NCBI GenBank assembly: GCA_018613055.1
Contig: JAGGQZ010000025.1
Location: 280-64,279 of the forward strand
Reading direction: 5' to 3'
Length of the DNA: 64,000 nt
Source: Chryseobacterium sp. ISL-80
GTDB taxonomy: Bacteria; Bacillota; Bacilli; Bacillales; Cytobacillaceae
Of the stretch, positions 16,217-25,201 are shown in pieces. Each line of letters opens with the position of its first letter. Within the stretch, counting starts at the first letter, position 1. The position numbers were made by a program, and so were the translations under genes. The notes below the pieces were generated by a model. The model was not told where the DNA came from. It worked only from the letters and a program-made list of their open reading frames with translations, and made no database searches.

Positions 16217-17162
16217 GGTCTACCTCCTGCGAAACCGGAGTGACCAGACTTTTAAAAATCTGGGTGACCAGATTCGAGACCAAAATGATGGAAGCAAAAA
16301 AGACCGTGTAACCCGCTGCTGAAATCCCGTCCACCATGATTTCCATCCCAACCTTGAAGCCTGTGCCCCTCAGGACAGCATTAAACAGTCCATCTGCCGC
16401 CCCTTGAAAATTCATCAATTTTTCAACAATAAATAGATTCGATAATACATAGAGTGTGATCGTATTCGCATGCGCCAGAATCCTTGGAAATGAGTTTTTC
16501 AAAATATGTATGAACAGTATTTTCGCACCGGATGTCCCTTTGGATTTTGCCGTCCGGATATAATCATTCCCGGACTGCTCCTGAAGGCTCACGTTCGTAA
16601 TATTCGCCAGGTAGAATACAGGATAAATAAGCAAAAACAGAATGCCAACCACATAGGTTTCCAGCTTTTCACTGCCATATAACGTCACATGAAAAAACAG
16701 GCCTTTTTCATATAGAAACATCAATCCAATCTGGATGATGATGATAAAAAAGAGATCCGGCATGGAGATGAACAGCCACGTCGTCCCATTCCCAAGAAAG
16801 TTCAGCTTTCTTTTTTGCACCCGGAAATCAAAGATTCCTTTTAGGACGCCAAAAATATAAGCGAAAATTAAAGTCGGAACGATCAAAAGCAGACTCTTCC
16901 AGGCCTTGCCCGCAATCCGGTGGGCATACGATTCGCCAGGGACAAACTCCCCGAGATCAGGATTTTCTTTAATAAAAGCAAAGAAACCTTTGATATTGTC
17001 AATATGCTTGTCCAATTCATAATGATAGCTTGCGGATTCAAACTGTCCGCCCTGACCAGTCTGGTATTCCGTCGTAACCGGCAAAAACAAAATCCCGATA
17101 AACAAAAATACACAGACAATCCATAACACAAATTGCTCGATTGCCCTTTTAAAATGAACCAT
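16209..17162 (-). CDS. Oligopeptide/nickel-type ABC permease, first subunit (DppB/OppB-like)
   Basis: A 317-residue membrane protein. After an N-terminal segment (15-30) there is an unusually long extracytoplasmic stretch of about 65 residues, then five membrane segments typical of the BPD-transp-1 fold. The ATPase-contact loop DYIRTAKSKGTSGAKILFIH is well conserved. It precedes and overlaps the partner permease gene, and the two would form a heterodimeric channel. The gene upstream (17216-17638) may belong to the same transcript; the gap is 53 bp. Confidence 0.8.
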   Translation of the reverse strand: MVHFKRAIEQFVLWIVCVFLFIGILFLPVTTEYQTGQGGQFESASYHYELDKHIDNIKGFFAFIKENPDLGEFVPGESYAHRIAGKAWKSLLLIVPTLIFAYIFGVLKGIFDFRVQKRKLNFLGNGTTWLFISMPDLFFIIIIQIGLMFLYEKGLFFHVTLYGSEKLETYVVGILFLLIYPVFYLANITNVSLQEQSGNDYIRTAKSKGTSGAKILFIHILKNSFPRILAHANTITLYVLSNLFIVEKLMNFQGAADGLFNAVLRGTGFKVGMEIMVDGISAAGYTVFFASIILVSNLVTQIFKSLVTPVSQEVDHE

Positions 17163-17215
17163 GAAGCCTCCTGATGGACTTTAATATAATTTTTTTATGC
17201 ACAACTATCTTTCTC

Positions 17216-17638
17216 TCAATCTCCCAAATCCTCATAATGGTCGCCTTCTTCGGGCATTTTCGCATCCGGCACCCCAATATCCACCTGCTTGATTTCACTC
17301 TCATTAACAGAATAAGAGTAAATCCAGTCCGGCTCATTGGCGAACCTGACTTGCAGCTGATATGGACTATAGCTCCTGCTCGTCGGGTAACTGATCTCGA
17401 ACTTTTCTCCCGGATACATTTTGTTTAGGTATTCAGTCAGTTGTTCCATCTTGACCTCACGCTGATAGTCAATCCATAAAGGACGGATCCCAAAGAAAGC
17501 CAGCTCCAGCACTAATACAATCAAGACCACCTTGATCGCATTTTTTCTCCTTCTGTGCGGCAAAAAATAACCAACAATCAAAATTAACAAGAGCAAACCC
17601 AAAGCCATCAATATCTCAATAACCGTTATCGGATGCAT
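17216..17638 (-). CDS. Small membrane protein with extracytoplasmic domain, DUF3139-like
   Basis: A 140-residue protein with two membrane segments (about 5-25 and 33-51) and a C-terminal outside domain. That domain has the pattern YLNKMYPGEKFEISYPTSRSY ... PYQLQVRFANEPDW, which resembles DUF3139-type small exported proteins. Function unknown. It is located just upstream of the orphan permeases. No strong ribosome binding site is seen before ATG 17638. Confidence 0.6.
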   Translation of the reverse strand: MHPITVIEILMALGLLLLILIVGYFLPHRRRKNAIKVVLIVLVLELAFFGIRPLWIDYQREVKMEQLTEYLNKMYPGEKFEISYPTSRSYSPYQLQVRFANEPDWIYSYSVNESEIKQVDIGVPDAKMPEEGDHYEDLGD

Positions 17639-17834
17639 TCTTACACCAGCCCTCTTTCTAGCACTAGTTATATTTTACCATTTTTAATTTTTCTGAAAAG
17701 TGTTATTTTAATTTGACCTTGATAGAGTTATAGGATTTTATGCAGATGGAGAGTAAGACTTTCTGAAGATAACCCGGTTTTATGTGTCCCCGTCTACTTG
17801 CGAGGCCAAGAGTTAGTGCATAAATTGCTATATT

Positions 17835-17950
17835 TGACCCGTTTTTTCCTCTCCCCACCTAACCGGGAACATATCCTTCTTTATATGTGACCGTTTCCTC
17901 TTCTCTTCACCCAACGGGAAACATATCCCTTCTTCATGTGACCGAACTGG
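17835..17950. repeat. Intergenic array R1, about 52-bp period
   Basis: Two full and one partial unit. GACCGTTT-type starts lie at 17836, 17889 and 17940 (steps 53 and 51). Each unit carries GACCG, a C/T-rich stretch, AACGGGAAACATAT and a TTCTT tail. It lies between the recQ terminator and the gene starting at 17638, about 197 bp upstream of that start. The rest of the 17639-18016 gap holds no gene. Confidence 0.75.
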
Positions 17951-17983
17951 CAACTACCCCCTGGCCAAAGTGGATAACATCAA

Positions 17984-18016
17984 AAAAGACGAAGCCCCCG
18001 GCTTCGTCTCTTCTTC
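17984..18016 (-). terminator. Terminator of recQ
   Basis: GACGAAGCC-GGG-GGCTTCGTC followed by TTTTTT on the minus strand, directly after the recQ stop. Confidence 0.85.
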
Positions 18017-20149
18017 TTAATGTACCTTCTTTTTGGACATATACAAAAATGCTTTGATCATAAAGTAACTGACCTCATCTGGCAGCAGTTCCTTGATTGG
18101 CTTGAGCCTGTCGCGGCCGGCTTCTGCTACGGCCCGCTCCAGGTCATCGATGAACTTGGCAGGAATCAGCACTTCATAGTCTACTTCCATTCCTTGCTGA
18201 ATGCATTGGATCAGGTGATTTTCGACTGTGCTTTCCACCAGCTCGCGCCTGGCGGCAATCTCAGCCACGGTCAGTTTCTCCTGATGCAGCTTGTAGGTTT
18301 CGAGATGAGAATCACCAACAGTTTTTTTCGCCGGTTTCTTCACCGGTTCAGCTACAGCATTCACCACGGGCTGACGCTCGGGGTGCTCCTCGCAGAACTC
18401 GATGATCTTCTGAATAAATGGGGCTCCATACTTCTGCAATTTATGCTCTCCCACTCCAGCCACACCCAGGAACTCACCATCTGTCAGCGGCAGCTTCAGA
18501 CACATATCCTTCAGAGAGGAATCGGAGAAAATCACAAATGGCGGCACTTTTTCCGCAGCTGCAATTTCTCGCCGCAACTCTCGCAGTTCTTCAAATAACG
18601 GATCATCGTTCGAAACCTGCTTGACCCGGACAGCTTCCTTCCTGAACACCTTCGTCTTGCCGAGCAAAACATCCTTCCCTTTTTCCGGGACAAAAATCGT
18701 CGGGTAGGTGCCGTGCTCGACACCAATCAGTTCCTGTGAAATCAGGAACTCGATCAGGTCATTCACCTGCTTTGTGCTCCGGTTCTTCATCAATCCGTAT
18801 GTCGGCAGTTTATCAAGCCGGAACTCAAGCACCTTCTTATTTCGCGAGCCGGTCAAAACGTTCGCTGTCATTGCCTTGCCGTATTTCTGGCCCATCCGAA
18901 TGATGCACGACAGCACCATTTGCGCATCCTTCGTGACTTCCTCCGTTTCACGGGAGTCGGTACAGTTGCCGCAGCGTCCACACGGCTCCGCTTCACTCTC
19001 GCCAAAATAATGGAGGATATAGGATTGCAGGCATTCCTCGGTATGGCAGTAGCCGACCATTTGCTGCAGTTTTTCCAATTCAGGCGCCATCCGCTCGCGA
19101 TCCGCGGACTGGTCAATCAAAAAGCGCTGCACCTGGACATCCTGGGACGAATACAGCACGACACATTCACTATCCAGGCCATCACGACCGGCACGGCCTG
19201 CCTCCTGATAATAGCTCTCCATATTCTTCGGGAGCTGAAAATGGAGGACATAACGGATATTGCTTTTGTCTATGCCCATCCCGAACGCCGAAGTCGCGAC
19301 CATCACAGTGGCTTCATCCTGTAAAAAACGTTCCTGTTCGCGGTTCCGGTCTTCATCATTCATGCCTGCGTGATAGCGGGCGGCATTGAAGCCTTCCTTC
19401 TGCAGCCACTCATAAAGCTGGTCGACATTCTTCCGTGTCGCCGCATAGATGATGCCTGCTTCCTTTTCATTCTTTTTGATAAAGTCTTTTAAATAAGCCT
19501 GGCGGTCCTGGCCTTTTACGACGGAAAAGCTCAGGTTGCTGCGCTCGAACCCTGTAATTACAGTATTTTCAGGGTTTATTTTTAGCGAGGCACAAATGTC
19601 TTCCCTTACCTTTGGTGTCGCAGTGGCCGTCAACGCGAGCACGATCGGCTTTCTCGGCAGACGATCGGCAAGTCCGGATATTTGCAGATAGCTTGGGCGG
19701 AAATCGTGCCCCCACTGGGAAATACAGTGCGCTTCGTCGACGGCGATCAGCGGAATTTCCATGTCCTGCAGGTCATCGATGAACTCCCAGGATCCAAGCC
19801 GCTCGGGCGCGATGTACAACAGCTTGTACTTTCCATTCCTGGCGTCATCCATCCGGCTGGCAGCTTCGCCGGCCGTCAGCGAACTGTTGATATACGTTGC
19901 CGGAATTCCATGCTGGATGAGCGTGTCCACCTGGTCCTTCATCAAAGAAATCAACGGAGAAATGACGATGGTCGTCCCTGGCAGCACGAGTGCCGGGATT
20001 TGATAGACGATTGACTTACCTCCGCCTGTCGGCATGACACAGACCGTATTCTTTCCTTCAAGCACAGACGTGATCGCCTGGTCCTGTCCTCGGCGGAATG
20101 AGGAATAGCCAAAATGGTTTTGCAATAATTCTTGGGCTTTTTGCAGCAT
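18017..20149 (-). CDS. recQ: ATP-dependent DNA helicase RecQ
   Basis: A 3'-5' helicase used in recombinational repair and fork processing. In order: helicase domain with Walker A PTGGGKS (40-46) and DEAH (138-141), second RecA-like domain with GRAGRDG near 325, a zinc-binding RQC region with the Cys cluster EPCGRCGNC around 380-395, an HRDC domain near 510-590, and a C-terminal extension with a helix-turn-helix (KLTVAEIAARRELVESTVEN). At 710 residues it is close to the longer RecQ form of Bacillus. ATG 20149 follows AAAGGAG. It stands alone with its own terminator. Confidence 0.95.
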   Translation of the reverse strand: MLQKAQELLQNHFGYSSFRRGQDQAITSVLEGKNTVCVMPTGGGKSIVYQIPALVLPGTTIVISPLISLMKDQVDTLIQHGIPATYINSSLTAGEAASRMDDARNGKYKLLYIAPERLGSWEFIDDLQDMEIPLIAVDEAHCISQWGHDFRPSYLQISGLADRLPRKPIVLALTATATPKVREDICASLKINPENTVITGFERSNLSFSVVKGQDRQAYLKDFIKKNEKEAGIIYAATRKNVDQLYEWLQKEGFNAARYHAGMNDEDRNREQERFLQDEATVMVATSAFGMGIDKSNIRYVLHFQLPKNMESYYQEAGRAGRDGLDSECVVLYSSQDVQVQRFLIDQSADRERMAPELEKLQQMVGYCHTEECLQSYILHYFGESEAEPCGRCGNCTDSRETEEVTKDAQMVLSCIIRMGQKYGKAMTANVLTGSRNKKVLEFRLDKLPTYGLMKNRSTKQVNDLIEFLISQELIGVEHGTYPTIFVPEKGKDVLLGKTKVFRKEAVRVKQVSNDDPLFEELRELRREIAAAEKVPPFVIFSDSSLKDMCLKLPLTDGEFLGVAGVGEHKLQKYGAPFIQKIIEFCEEHPERQPVVNAVAEPVKKPAKKTVGDSHLETYKLHQEKLTVAEIAARRELVESTVENHLIQCIQQGMEVDYEVLIPAKFIDDLERAVAEAGRDRLKPIKELLPDEVSYFMIKAFLYMSKKKVH

Positions 20150-20225
20150 TATGGTGGCTCCTTTCAGTGAGAAAAAGTGGGGGAATGTTGAGGAAATACT
20201 CTTCCATTGTAACAGATATACAGCA

Positions 20226-20262
20226 AAAATGCCCTGCCCCGATTAGGAGCAAAGCACTTTAT
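20226..20262 (-). terminator. Terminator of the histidine kinase gene
   Basis: TGCTTTGCTCC-TAATC-GGGGCAGGGCA followed by TTTTT on the minus strand. Confidence 0.65.
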
Positions 20263-20263
20263 T

Positions 20264-21322
20264 TTACGATTCTTCTTCCAGTAATCTTGGCAGACAAATT
20301 TTAATCGTTGTACCTTCGCCAGGCTTACTCTTAATATCAATCCGGCCATGGTGAAGGTCGATGATTCTCTTGCAGGTAATCAGCCCCAGCCCGGTCCCTT
20401 TTTCCTTTGTTGAATAAAATGGTTCGAACAACCGGTTGAACCTAGATTCCGCGATTCCACAGCCCTTATCGATGATTGTCACCATCACAGAATCTGAGCC
20501 ATTTTCTTCAAGCCTTACTTCGATAAAATGCCCGTTATCCTCGGTTGCCTCGATCGAGTTTTGCAGCAAATTAATCAGTACCTGTTTCATTTGCTTGCGG
20601 TCGCAATTCAAGAAAACTTCCGAATCGGACTCCAATCCTATTTCTATACTTTTAAGGTTGGCCTGAGGTGCCATGAAGTGAATGCATTCCTGTAATAGCT
20701 TATGGAAATTTGTTTGCTGAAAATTGACATGTTCACTTGGTTTCGCAATGAACATGAACTCATTGACGATTTCATTGATCCGGTCCATCTCATCCAGCAT
20801 GATGTCCAGGTACGGCACTAAAGTCGGGTCCGCCACACTTTCTTTGACGATTTTCGCAAAACCTTTCAGTGATGTGAGCGGATTCCGGATTTCGTGTGCG
20901 ATGCCTGCCGCTAATTCACCAACTACGGAAAGCTTCTCCATCTGCTGGACCTGCTTTTCCCGCGCTTTTTCCTTTGTAATGTCTATGGTCGTCCCAATTA
21001 CCTCCACTGTCACTCCGTTTTGCCGGACGGGATTCAAGACAGCCAGATAGTGGACATCACCCATGTTGCCTTCATAGTTGACATGCTCCCCGTTCCAAGC
21101 CTCTTCATAAAAAGCTGCCTTACGGAGAGCCTGTTCAGGCGGAAGGAACTCAAACAAGGTTTTCCCCACAATTAATTCAGGGCAAAGACCGACTTTTTCA
21201 ATCAGTTTGCCTTCAATAAATGTATGGATGAAGGTGTTGTCTTTCTTTTCGAACTTGAAAATAAAGCCTGTTTCTCTTGGAATGAACTGCTCATAATCCA
21301 CCTTGCACTTCTGATCATTCAC
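20264..21322 (-). CDS. PAS-domain sensor histidine kinase (orphan, sporulation-kinase-like)
   Basis: A 352-residue soluble kinase without membrane segments. Residues 10-118 form one PAS/PAC domain; the phosphorylated His is H143 in AAGIAHEIRNPLTSLKGF; the ATPase domain shows the N box LINLLQNSIEAT, G1 DKGCGI and G2 GTGLGL. No response regulator gene is nearby. The close match of the HEIRNPLTSLKGF region to KinA-KinE kinases suggests phosphotransfer to Spo0F, but that is inference. The site upstream of ATG 21322 (AAGGGTG) is weak and distant. Confidence 0.87.
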   Translation of the reverse strand: MNDQKCKVDYEQFIPRETGFIFKFEKKDNTFIHTFIEGKLIEKVGLCPELIVGKTLFEFLPPEQALRKAAFYEEAWNGEHVNYEGNMGDVHYLAVLNPVRQNGVTVEVIGTTIDITKEKAREKQVQQMEKLSVVGELAAGIAHEIRNPLTSLKGFAKIVKESVADPTLVPYLDIMLDEMDRINEIVNEFMFIAKPSEHVNFQQTNFHKLLQECIHFMAPQANLKSIEIGLESDSEVFLNCDRKQMKQVLINLLQNSIEATEDNGHFIEVRLEENGSDSVMVTIIDKGCGIAESRFNRLFEPFYSTKEKGTGLGLITCKRIIDLHHGRIDIKSKPGEGTTIKICLPRLLEEES

Positions 21323-21419
21323 ACGGCAACACCCTTATAGTATAAATTCGTTCCCTAATAATTCTTTATTTTCAAGGGGAATTCCTTTGGAAAAAATATG
21401 TATTTTTGCAGACACATGA

Positions 21420-21448
21420 AAAAGCTGCCTCTTCTCAGGAAGCAGCCC
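21420..21448 (-). terminator. Terminator of pncB
   Basis: GCTGCTTCC-TGAGAAG-AGGCAGC then TTTTT on the minus strand, after the tandem repeats. Confidence 0.7.
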
Positions 21449-21560
21449 TTTTCATTACATATTCTCTCCAGTCATCTCCATGACCTTTTCATTACATATT
21501 CTCTCCAGTCATCTCCATGACCTTTTCATTACATATTCTCTCCAGTCATCTCCATGACCT
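21447..21560. repeat. 37-bp tandem triplication over the pncB stop codon
   Basis: Three essentially identical 37-bp units begin at 21447, 21484 and 21521, with a short fourth start at 21558. Each carries the end of pncB (codons for KVMEMTGENM and the TAA stop), so two extra copies of the gene end lie after the true stop. Because 37 is not a multiple of 3, the first stop ends the protein. Confidence 0.95.
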
Positions 21561-23004
21561 TTTCTCTCACTTCTTCTATATTACGCATTTTGTTGTCCCA
21601 GCATTTCTGGCTGAGGTCCACAGGGTATTCTTCAGGATTCAGCATGCGTGTGTATTCTTCCCAAAGAACGCCGAGGCAATAAGTTGAATGCTTGCGGACT
21701 TCATCCAGGCTTGGCTGTTCATACACAAGCTTGCCATCCTTAAAAATGTCATGATGCAAATCCCTGGCGTCAAAATTGGTGACAAATTTGCTGACAAAGG
21801 TGTGAACCGGGTGGAACATCTTCAGGCGCCTTTCCTGCTGCGGATTTTCACCTTCAAGTGTGATATAGTCCCCCTCGGAACGATTATTGGCTTTGTTGAT
21901 GATCCTATACACATTTTTGATTCCAGGCGTGGTCACTTTTTCAGGATTCGAGGAAATCTTGATCGTGTCCTCCATCCTTCCATCAGACTGCTCGACTGAT
22001 ACAATTTTATAAACAGCACCGAGCGCAGCCTGTTCATAGGCGGTGATCAGCTTCGTGCCGACTCCCCAAATATCAATTTTTGCGCCCTGGGCTTTCAGGT
22101 TCATGATCGTGTATTCATCCAGGTCACTGGAAGCCACAACTTTTGCATCCTTAAAACCTGCTTCATCCAGCATTTTGCGCGCTTCCTTGGAAAGATATGC
22201 AAGGTCACCGCTGTCGAGGCGGATCCCGATGAAATTGATTTTGTCGCCAAATTCCCTGGCGACCTTTATTGCGTTCGGCACACCGGACCTTAGCGTATCA
22301 TACGTATCAACGAGGAATACGCAGTCCTTATGCGTTTCAGCGTATTTTTTAAAAGCGGTATAATCATCCTTGTAGGCCTGTACCATGGAATGCGCATGAG
22401 TCCCGGCGGTTGGAATTCCGAAAAGCTTGCCCGCACGTACATTACTGGTCGAATCGAAGCCTCCGATATAGGCAGCGCGAGTGCCCCAGAGCGCCGCATC
22501 CAGTTCATGCGCCCGGCGCGTACCAAACTCCATCGCCACTTCAGACTTCACCACCTGCTTGATACGGGAAGCCTTTGTCGCAATCAATGTCTGGTAGTTG
22601 ACGATGTTCAGCAGCGCTGTCTCAATCAGCTGGGCTTCAGCAAGCGGAGCATCCACCCGAATCAGCGGCTCATTAGCAAAAACAATCTCTCCCTCCTGCA
22701 TAGAACGGATCGAGCCAGTGAATTTCAAGTCTTTTAAAAAGGCAAGGAAATCTTCACCGAACTTTCCTTCCTCTCTTAAATATTGAATATCATCCTCTGT
22801 GAAGCCAAAGTTCTCGATGTACTGGATGATCTTTTCAAGGCCTGCAAACACGGCATATCCATTGCCGAAAGGAAGCTTGCGGAAAAACAAATCAAACACC
22901 GCGCGGCGATTATGGACGCCATCACGCCAGTATGTTTCCATCATATTTAACTGATATAAGTCCGTATGGAGCATCAAGCTATCATCTGTGAATTTCGTAC
23001 TCAT
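21529..23004 (-). CDS. pncB: Nicotinate phosphoribosyltransferase
   Basis: Joins nicotinate and PRPP to nicotinate mononucleotide, the entry step of NAD salvage. The 491-residue protein begins TKFTDDSLMLHTDLYQLNM, the conserved N-terminus with the TDLYQ motif; EFGTRRAHELDAALW and GTHAHSMVQAY hold the active-site residues, including the His that is phosphorylated during the ATP-coupled cycle. ATG 23004 is used because GGAGG lies 7 bp upstream; the TTG just before is less likely. The 3' end is triplicated (see repeat). The upstream neighbour pncA makes its substrate. Confidence 0.93.
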   Translation of the reverse strand: MSTKFTDDSLMLHTDLYQLNMMETYWRDGVHNRRAVFDLFFRKLPFGNGYAVFAGLEKIIQYIENFGFTEDDIQYLREEGKFGEDFLAFLKDLKFTGSIRSMQEGEIVFANEPLIRVDAPLAEAQLIETALLNIVNYQTLIATKASRIKQVVKSEVAMEFGTRRAHELDAALWGTRAAYIGGFDSTSNVRAGKLFGIPTAGTHAHSMVQAYKDDYTAFKKYAETHKDCVFLVDTYDTLRSGVPNAIKVAREFGDKINFIGIRLDSGDLAYLSKEARKMLDEAGFKDAKVVASSDLDEYTIMNLKAQGAKIDIWGVGTKLITAYEQAALGAVYKIVSVEQSDGRMEDTIKISSNPEKVTTPGIKNVYRIINKANNRSEGDYITLEGENPQQERRLKMFHPVHTFVSKFVTNFDARDLHHDIFKDGKLVYEQPSLDEVRKHSTYCLGVLWEEYTRMLNPEEYPVDLSQKCWDNKMRNIEEVREKVMEMTGENM

Positions 23005-23132
23005 CAAAAAACCTCCAAATTAACTGCATCTAATTCATCGTGGCTGCTGCATGGATTTCGTTATCAATCTTAAACATGGAAAGTCGACTTCCCTTTTACT
23101 GCTTTCCAAGTCATAGCCACGTAATCATGATC

Positions 23133-23684
23133 CTATCTGACTTCTGCCCCGATCGAGCTTTCGAAATGACGGAGCGACCATTCATGGCCGACCTGGTCAA
23201 AAGAAGCTACCGCATTCTTATACACTATAACCTTAAAGCCCTTATTGTAAGCATCAACCGCTGTATGCAGCACGCAAATATCCGTGCATACCCCGACAAG
23301 ATGCACCTCCGTGATGCCCCGCTCGCGCAGCTTTATTTCCAGGTCCGTACCGGCGAACGCTGAATACCTTGTCTTGTCGATATAATACACATGGTCCAGA
23401 TGCTTGTTTTCTTCATAAACCTCTTGAAGGCTGCCGTACAAATCTCTTCCCCTTGTCCCGCGGATATTATGAGGCGGGTACAATTTTGTCTCCGGATGGA
23501 ATTCATCCCCTTCATCATGGACATCGATCGCGAAAACAACATAATCACCATTTTTGATGAATTCCTTCGTCACGCCAACCAGATTCTCTTCAATTGCCTG
23601 GCCAGGATCCCCGCAAGTCAGCCGCCCATCATCCGCCACAAAGTCATATGTATAGTCGATATTGATCAACGCCTTCTTCCCCAT
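23133..23684 (-). CDS. pncA: Nicotinamidase
   Basis: Hydrolyses nicotinamide to nicotinate for PncB. The 183-residue length from ATG 23684 equals that of B. subtilis PncA (YueJ). The catalytic triad is Asp10 (NIDYTYDF), Lys104 (YIDKTRYSAF) and Cys137 (GVCTDICVLHT); the metal site includes Asp54, His56 and His63 region (DVHDEGDEFHPE). The frame stays open upstream to 23840, but that part overlaps repeat array R2 and lacks a ribosome binding site; AAAGGATGTGG precedes 23684. The gap to pncB is 128 bp. Confidence 0.92.
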   Translation of the reverse strand: MGKKALINIDYTYDFVADDGRLTCGDPGQAIEENLVGVTKEFIKNGDYVVFAIDVHDEGDEFHPETKLYPPHNIRGTRGRDLYGSLQEVYEENKHLDHVYYIDKTRYSAFAGTDLEIKLRERGITEVHLVGVCTDICVLHTAVDAYNKGFKVIVYKNAVASFDQVGHEWSLRHFESSIGAEVR

Positions 23685-23825
23685 TATGTATCCACATCCT
23701 TTTATCTTATTATCTATTATTTTCTTCCAAATATGATTTTCAGGCAAATTTTTCATATCAAATGCCGATGATTTGGTGCATTTATTTTTACCTTTGTCAC
23801 TGCTGATTTCAAAAAAAATTTGGTT

Positions 23826-23930
23826 TAGGAATATATTCAAATTCTTAGGAATATATCTGTAGGTTTAAGGAATATAATTAATTTTTAAAGAATATAATCC
23901 CTTTTTAAGGAATATCCTTCTATACCCTAT
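23826..23930. repeat. Intergenic array R2, exact 20-bp period
   Basis: Five cores of the form TA(A)GGAATATA start at 23826, 23846, 23866, 23886 and 23906, each step exactly 20 bp; the 8 to 10 bases between cores vary. It lies between the dgkB terminator and pncA, about 142 bp upstream of the pncA start. Confidence 0.9.
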
Positions 23931-23938
23931 TTCAAAAC

Positions 23939-23971
23939 GCAAAAAAACCACTCCAGCACAGGAGTGGTTTC
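23939..23971 (-). terminator. Terminator of dgkB
   Basis: AAACCACTCC-TGTG-GGAGTGGTTT with a T-rich tail on the minus strand. Confidence 0.85.
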
Positions 23972-23974
23972 CGA

Positions 23975-24916
23975 TCATTCTGCTTTGAAGTTCAATTCCA
24001 GGTTCTCCGGACGGTCTTCTGGACGGATTTCGTCGAGCGGCACGTAGACTTCGATGTGCCTGAACAGGTTTTCGAATTCGGCTGGAAGGTTTCCGCCGTA
24101 TTCTCCGTCGAGGTTCAGCTGGACTGTTTCCTTCGAATGTACCTTAATCCGGTTTGCTTGCGTGTAAATTACGCCTGGGTCATTTATGTGTTCACCACGA
24201 ACTGCAAGTGAAGCAATCCGGATAAAATCAGCCAGGTTCGTCTTTTTCAAAATCAACAGCGAGAACATACCGTCATTGATTGAAGAGTTTGGTGCCAGTC
24301 GCTCAAAGCCGCCGACCGAGTTCGTCAGCCCGACGAGGAACATCATGACCTCACCTTCATACAGCTTGCCATCATACTCAATTGTCACATGTGATGCTCG
24401 GATCGATGGCAGCATCTCGATTCCTTTTAAATAGTATGCAAGCTGGCCGAGCATCGTCTTGAGCTTGCTTGGAACTTCGTATGTCAGCTCAGTCAGCCTG
24501 CCGCCGCCTGCGATATTTATGAAATATTTATCGTTGATCCGGCCTACGTCAACCGGGATCGTTTGCCCTTTTACAATGATGTCGACCGCTGCCTCTATAT
24601 CCCGTGGAATATGCAGTGCGCGGGCAAAGTCATTCGTTGTGCCAACTGGAATGACGCCAATTTTTGGGCGGTATTCCTGCTCGGCGATTCCATTGACCAC
24701 TTCATTGATCGTTCCATCTCCACCTGCCGCAATCACCAGGTCATACTTGCGCTCGACTGCAATCCTCGCAGCCTGCGTCGCATCACCCTCGCATGTCGTT
24801 GCATGGCATGATGTCTCATAGCCGGCATTCTCCAGCCTCACCAGCACTTCCGCAAGATGCTTTTTAAAAACTTCACGGCCTGAAGTCGGATTATAAATGA
24901 TTCTTGCTCTTTTCAT
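23975..24916 (-). CDS. dgkB: Diacylglycerol kinase DgkB
   Basis: Soluble lipid kinase that returns diacylglycerol (a by-product of lipoteichoic acid synthesis) to phosphatidic acid. Residues 1-20 MKRARIIYNPTSGREVFKKH match B. subtilis DgkB; the nucleotide motif GGDGT is at 65-69 and the GTTNDFARAL motif near 103. From ATG 24916 the protein has 313 residues; an upstream in-frame ATG would add 13 and is less likely, since AGGATG lies just before 24916. In B. subtilis dgkB sits by rlmCD; here pncAB, recQ and other genes lie between them. Confidence 0.93.
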   Translation of the reverse strand: MKRARIIYNPTSGREVFKKHLAEVLVRLENAGYETSCHATTCEGDATQAARIAVERKYDLVIAAGGDGTINEVVNGIAEQEYRPKIGVIPVGTTNDFARALHIPRDIEAAVDIIVKGQTIPVDVGRINDKYFINIAGGGRLTELTYEVPSKLKTMLGQLAYYLKGIEMLPSIRASHVTIEYDGKLYEGEVMMFLVGLTNSVGGFERLAPNSSINDGMFSLLILKKTNLADFIRIASLAVRGEHINDPGVIYTQANRIKVHSKETVQLNLDGEYGGNLPAEFENLFRHIEVYVPLDEIRPEDRPENLELNFKAE

Positions 24917-25201
24917 ACCCATCATCCTACTTAATATGGTTTTTGATTCCATCATTTTACATCATAGCTCATATTTTCAATCCAAGCAATGACCCGGATA
25001 TATCATAAACTACTTTACACCTATTTGCCAAAAAGAAACTCAGTATTTAATCAAAGTGTTAACTATCGTATTTTTCAGAAAAACTCTTTCAATCATACCA
25101 TTTATTTTTTACAATACAGGGAGGGTGGTTACATAATTTGGCAATACCCCCGAAGACAAAACCATCAGAACCTCTAATCTAGATTAAAAGGGTGACTTTT
25201 T

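Noticed and set aside
23685-23840. N-terminal extension of pncA
   Set aside because: The extra 52 codons run into array R2, lack a ribosome binding site, and B. subtilis PncA has exactly the shorter length.
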